From NCBI GenBank assembly GCA_035315345.1, contig DATFYA010000104.1:1-64000 (forward strand): a stretch of 64,000 bases of DNA, given 5' to 3'. The stretch is from Candidatus Methylomirabilota bacterium. GTDB lineage: Bacteria > Methylomirabilota > Methylomirabilia > Rokubacteriales > CSP1-6. Positions 61,451 through 64,000 of the stretch are shown piece by piece. How positions within the stretch are numbered: position 1 is the stretch's first letter; every line of letters begins with the position of its first letter. The notes below the pieces were generated by a model, which saw only the letters and a program-made list of their open reading frames with translations, did not search any database and was not told where the DNA came from. A program made the translations under genes and the position numbers.

Positions 61451-62635
61451 CTAGAGAAACGGGCGGAGGTCGATGCGGTGGCCGGTGGCCGCGGAGAGGT
61501 AGGCGCCGTAGATCACGGCGGTGACGTCGCGGGCGAGCGGACCGCCGGAGAGCGGCTCGCGGCCGAAGGCCACGCATTCCACGAAGTCCTGGATCTCCTG
61601 CGGATAGCCGGTGGTCCACTCCTCGTCGGGCTGCGGCGCGGTCCATCCCGCCTTGGTCTCGATCTTCTCGACGATGTACTCGTCGCCGAACACGGCCGGG
61701 TCGGGCGCGTAGGCCTGCACGACGTCGTTGGGATTGATGTTGCAGAGCACCACCGCCTTGGCCCCGTAGATCGCCATCGAGTTGCGGATGCCGCCCAGCA
61801 CCGTGTCGGCCGCCGAGATCTGGGCCACCGTGCCGTCGTCGAAGGTGACCAGCATGCTGCCCCAGTCCTCCACGTCCGCGCCGTCGACCGTGTTGAGATA
61901 GCGCGGAGACGACGCGCGGAAGACCGCGGTGTCGGCGAGGTGAGCCACCTCGGCCATGACCGACACCGGGCGGACCGGCGCGCCGCGCAGGCGCCGGCCC
62001 TCGTCGGCCTTGAGGTAGAGCGCGCCGCCGAGCGGATGGCACGCCTTGCCGATCAGCGAGCCGCCGCCGCCCGTCACCCAGTGCTTGTTCACCGCCGAGT
62101 GCGTGCCCGAGTGGCTCTCCTCGCCGACCAGCCTCAGGATGGGCCCGCCCGAGGCGGCGAGCAGCCGGCGCGCCTTCTGGATGGGTGGCGCGTAGACCCA
62201 GTTCTCGGCGTAGCAGAGCCGCACGCCGGCTGCAGCGGTCGCGGCCAGGACCTCATCGGCCGCGGCGAGCGCGGAGCGGAGCATGTCCTCCCGCGGTGTC
62301 GCGGACGGGCCGAAGAAGCCGGTCAGCGGCTTCTCCACGATCACGTGCTTGCCCGCCCGCGCCGCCTCGATCGCCATCGGAGCGTGGTGGTGCGGAGGCA
62401 CGCACAGATCCACCAGGTCGACATCGGGGTCGGCCAGCACCGCGCGGAAGTCGGCGGCCACGCGCGCGACCTTGAACTCCTTCGCGTAGGCCTGCGCGCG
62501 CGCCGGGCGCGACGCGGTCACACAGGCCAGCTCCACGTCCACCCCGCGCACGTGCTGATACGCGAGGCCGTGGATGTGGGCGACGAAGCCGGCGCCTATG
62601 AGGCCTACACGTACTGTTGGTCGTGGCGCGGTCAT
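61451..62635 (-). CDS. Gfo/Idh/MocA family oxidoreductase
   Basis: The 394-residue protein has the N-terminal Rossmann motif VRVGLIGAGFVAHIHGLAY, DLVDLCVPPHHHAPMAIEAA and GKHVIVEKPLTGFFG with the conserved Glu-Lys-Pro. A C-terminal sheet domain follows. It is an NAD(P)-dependent sugar, inositol or related dehydrogenase. GGAGGAC precedes the ATG at 62635. Substrate is unknown. Confidence 0.9.
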   Translation of the reverse strand: MTAPRPTVRVGLIGAGFVAHIHGLAYQHVRGVDVELACVTASRPARAQAYAKEFKVARVAADFRAVLADPDVDLVDLCVPPHHHAPMAIEAARAGKHVIVEKPLTGFFGPSATPREDMLRSALAAADEVLAATAAAGVRLCYAENWVYAPPIQKARRLLAASGGPILRLVGEESHSGTHSAVNKHWVTGGGGSLIGKACHPLGGALYLKADEGRRLRGAPVRPVSVMAEVAHLADTAVFRASSPRYLNTVDGADVEDWGSMLVTFDDGTVAQISAADTVLGGIRNSMAIYGAKAVVLCNINPNDVVQAYAPDPAVFGDEYIVEKIETKAGWTAPQPDEEWTTGYPQEIQDFVECVAFGREPLSGGPLARDVTAVIYGAYLSAATGHRIDLRPFL

Positions 62636-62671
62636 GCTGTCCTCCGTGTACTTCTTCACGGCTCTTCAGCT

Positions 62672-62696
62672 GCGGGGGCCCCGACATGGCCCCCGC
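62672..62696. terminator. Hairpin downstream of the MFS gene
   Basis: GCGGGGGCC and GGCCCCCGC arms flank loop CCGACAT. It lies in the 117-base gap between the MFS stop and the oxidoreductase start. It resembles the hairpins at 3234 and 51489. Confidence 0.6.
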
Positions 62697-62752
62697 ACTC
62701 CCCCAGTTCCGTTCCTGGCCACTCGGGGCGTGCGGTACTGCACGGTCGGCGC

Positions 62753-63958
62753 TCAGCGGGTGCGGAGGCGCCACCAGCCCAGGAGGGCGGCGACGCCGGT
62801 CAGGCCGATGGCTCCGTTGGTCGCGAGGGCTCGCTGCACGCCCCAGCGCTCGGACATGGCGCCCACCATGAACGCGCCGATCGGGAACACGCCGCCCCAC
62901 ACGAGCGTGTAGATGCTCATGACCCGGCCGCGCAGCGCGTCGGTCGAGGCCAGCTGCATGGTCGTGTTGCACGCCACCACCGCGATGACGCCGAAGAAGC
63001 CGGTCAGGAACAGCATCGCGATCGCGGGCCAGACCGAGCGGACCACCGAGAGGCCGAGGAGCCCCCCGCAGGCCAGCGCGGCGGCGGCGAACATGAGCGG
63101 GCGCGGCGGGCGCGGACCCGCCATGCCCAGCGCGAGCGCGCCGGACACCGCGCCCACGCCGAGGGCGGCCATGAGGAACCCGAAGCCCTCCGCGCCCAGC
63201 CCCAGCACGGTGCGCACCACCAGCGGCACGTAGATCGTGAAGTTGAAGACGCAGAAGCTCACCATGAAGCAGAGCCCGAGAGCCAGCACCATCTCGCGAG
63301 TGCGCCACACGTAGCGCAGGCCGGTCAGGATCTCCTGACCCACGCTACCACCCGACCCGGGCTGGGGCAGGCCACGCGAGCGCAGCGTGCTCATCATCGC
63401 GATCGCGATCACGAAGCCGACCGCGTTCATCAGGAAGGCGGGCGCCACCCCGTAACGAGCGATGACGAGCCCGCCGATGCTGGGCCCGACGATCCGGGCC
63501 GCGTTGAAGCACGCCGAGTTCAGCGAGATCGCGCTGCTCACATCCGCGCGGCCCACCATCTCGGCCACCAGCGACTGGCGCGCGGGGCCGTCGAGCACGT
63601 TGGCGAGGCCGACCCCGGTGGCCAGCACCGCCACGTGCCAGTACTCCACGTGGCCGACGTACACGAGCGCCCCGAGCAGGAGAGCCTGGCCCCCCAGCAC
63701 GGCCTGGGTCACGATGAGGAGCCGCTTCTTGGGCAGCCGATCCGCGAGCGCGCCCGAGACGATCGAGAAGAGCAGGATCGGCCCGAACTGGAGCGTGCCG
63801 ATCAGGCCCAGCAGCAGCGGGGACGAGGTGAGGGTCAGCACCAGCCAGGACTGGGCCACCGTCTGCATCCACGACCCGATCTGGGCGACCAGCTGGGCGG
63901 TGAAGAAGCGGCGAAAGTCGTCGTGGCGGAACGCGCGGAGCGCGACGGGCAGGGCCAT
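62753..63958 (-). CDS. MFS transporter (EntS-like MFS_3 family)
   Basis: The 401-residue protein begins FRHDDFRRFFTAQLVAQIGS and QTVAQSWLVLTLTSSPLLLG, typical of the EntS/MFS_3 group. It has about 12 membrane helices, and the motif A-like loop is SGALADRLPKKRLLIVTQAV. It is an exporter of unknown substrate. ATG start 11 bases after the stop of a gene cut by the window edge. Confidence 0.9.
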   Translation of the reverse strand: MALPVALRAFRHDDFRRFFTAQLVAQIGSWMQTVAQSWLVLTLTSSPLLLGLIGTLQFGPILLFSIVSGALADRLPKKRLLIVTQAVLGGQALLLGALVYVGHVEYWHVAVLATGVGLANVLDGPARQSLVAEMVGRADVSSAISLNSACFNAARIVGPSIGGLVIARYGVAPAFLMNAVGFVIAIAMMSTLRSRGLPQPGSGGSVGQEILTGLRYVWRTREMVLALGLCFMVSFCVFNFTIYVPLVVRTVLGLGAEGFGFLMAALGVGAVSGALALGMAGPRPPRPLMFAAAALACGGLLGLSVVRSVWPAIAMLFLTGFFGVIAVVACNTTMQLASTDALRGRVMSIYTLVWGGVFPIGAFMVGAMSERWGVQRALATNGAIGLTGVAALLGWWRLRTR

Positions 63959-63969
63959 GGGGCGGCCGC

Positions 63970-64000
63970 TCAGCCGCCGGCCACGCCCTGGGTGTTGACG
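63970..64000 (-). CDS. C-terminal fragment of a gene running off the window
   Basis: The last nine codons (VNTQGVAGG) and a TGA at 63970-63972 lie before the MFS start and in the same direction. Too little remains to assign a family. Confidence 0.45.
   Translation of the reverse strand, partial: VNTQGVAGG

Overview
The window is compact, very GC-rich bacterial chromosome. Genes are tightly packed on both strands, often with ATGA, GTGA or TGATG stop/start overlaps, and GTG starts are common. The content (several acyl-CoA dehydrogenases, two CaiB/BaiF CoA-transferases, MaoC, F420-type LLM oxidoreductases, a TAXI solute receptor, a D-aminoacylase, lipoproteins, sigma-54 promoters, Ku/LigD) fits an environmental Gram-negative heterotroph. 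A soil or subsurface lineage such as Rokubacteria/Methylomirabilota is my best guess, but no marker gene fixes the taxonomy. I saw no rRNA, tRNA, CRISPR array, phage or transposase gene.

Layout. 1-1.5 kb: visibly lower GC, with a partial membrane protein and an ABC substrate-binding protein. 1.5-4.4 kb: CoA-transferase, MaoC hydratase and a two-subunit ThDP decarboxylase. 4.6-7.7 kb: small envelope proteins and an ABC-2 exporter. 7.7-18.6 kb: plus-strand catabolic and miscellaneous enzymes (cupins, alpha-hydroxy-acid oxidase, D-aminoacylase, hydrolases, an internally deleted substrate-binding protein, uridine kinase-like protein, ankyrin protein, nitrilase). 18.6-22 kb: LuxR regulator, two HtrA-type proteases, class V aminotransferase. 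22-41.4 kb: a stress/DNA-repair/glycan block. 41.5-52 kb: ketopantoate reductase-like protein, TauE/SafE permease and a fatty-acid/CoA degradation cluster. 52-58 kb: PhzF, epimerase, membrane Clp-fold protease, amidase, SIMPL lipoprotein, cNMP-binding protein. 58-64 kb: TAXI receptor, GlgX, Gfo/Idh/MocA oxidoreductase, MFS transporter.

Main discovery. Six intergenic sites match the sigma-54 -24/-12 promoter (GG, exactly 10 bases, GC; all six read TTGC at -12). Each lies 76-100 bases from a near-palindrome with consensus TTACCSGGTAA, which looks like an enhancer site for an unidentified sigma-54 activator. One enhancer is shared by two divergent promoters. The sites precede: (1) a methyltransferase; (2) an eight-gene minus-strand unit ending in Ku and a split LigD (non-homologous end joining); (3) a five-gene unit starting with a metallophosphoesterase; (4) a glycosyltransferase / amylo-1,6-glucosidase / secreted protein unit; (5) a 1138-residue hybrid histidine kinase; (6) glgX. 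The inference is a coherent sigma-54 stress regulon joining double-strand break repair, glycogen-type glucan metabolism and envelope functions. No activator gene is in the window.

Repeats. Three copies of a palindromic element with 28-base arms (GGGGTCAGGTCTT...), typical of REP/RAYT-type elements, sit just after stop codons. A 34-base intergenic repeat occurs three times in the acyl-CoA cluster. A perfect 39-base inverted repeat lies upstream of phzF. Three related GGGGCC/GGCCCC hairpins look like a reused terminator.
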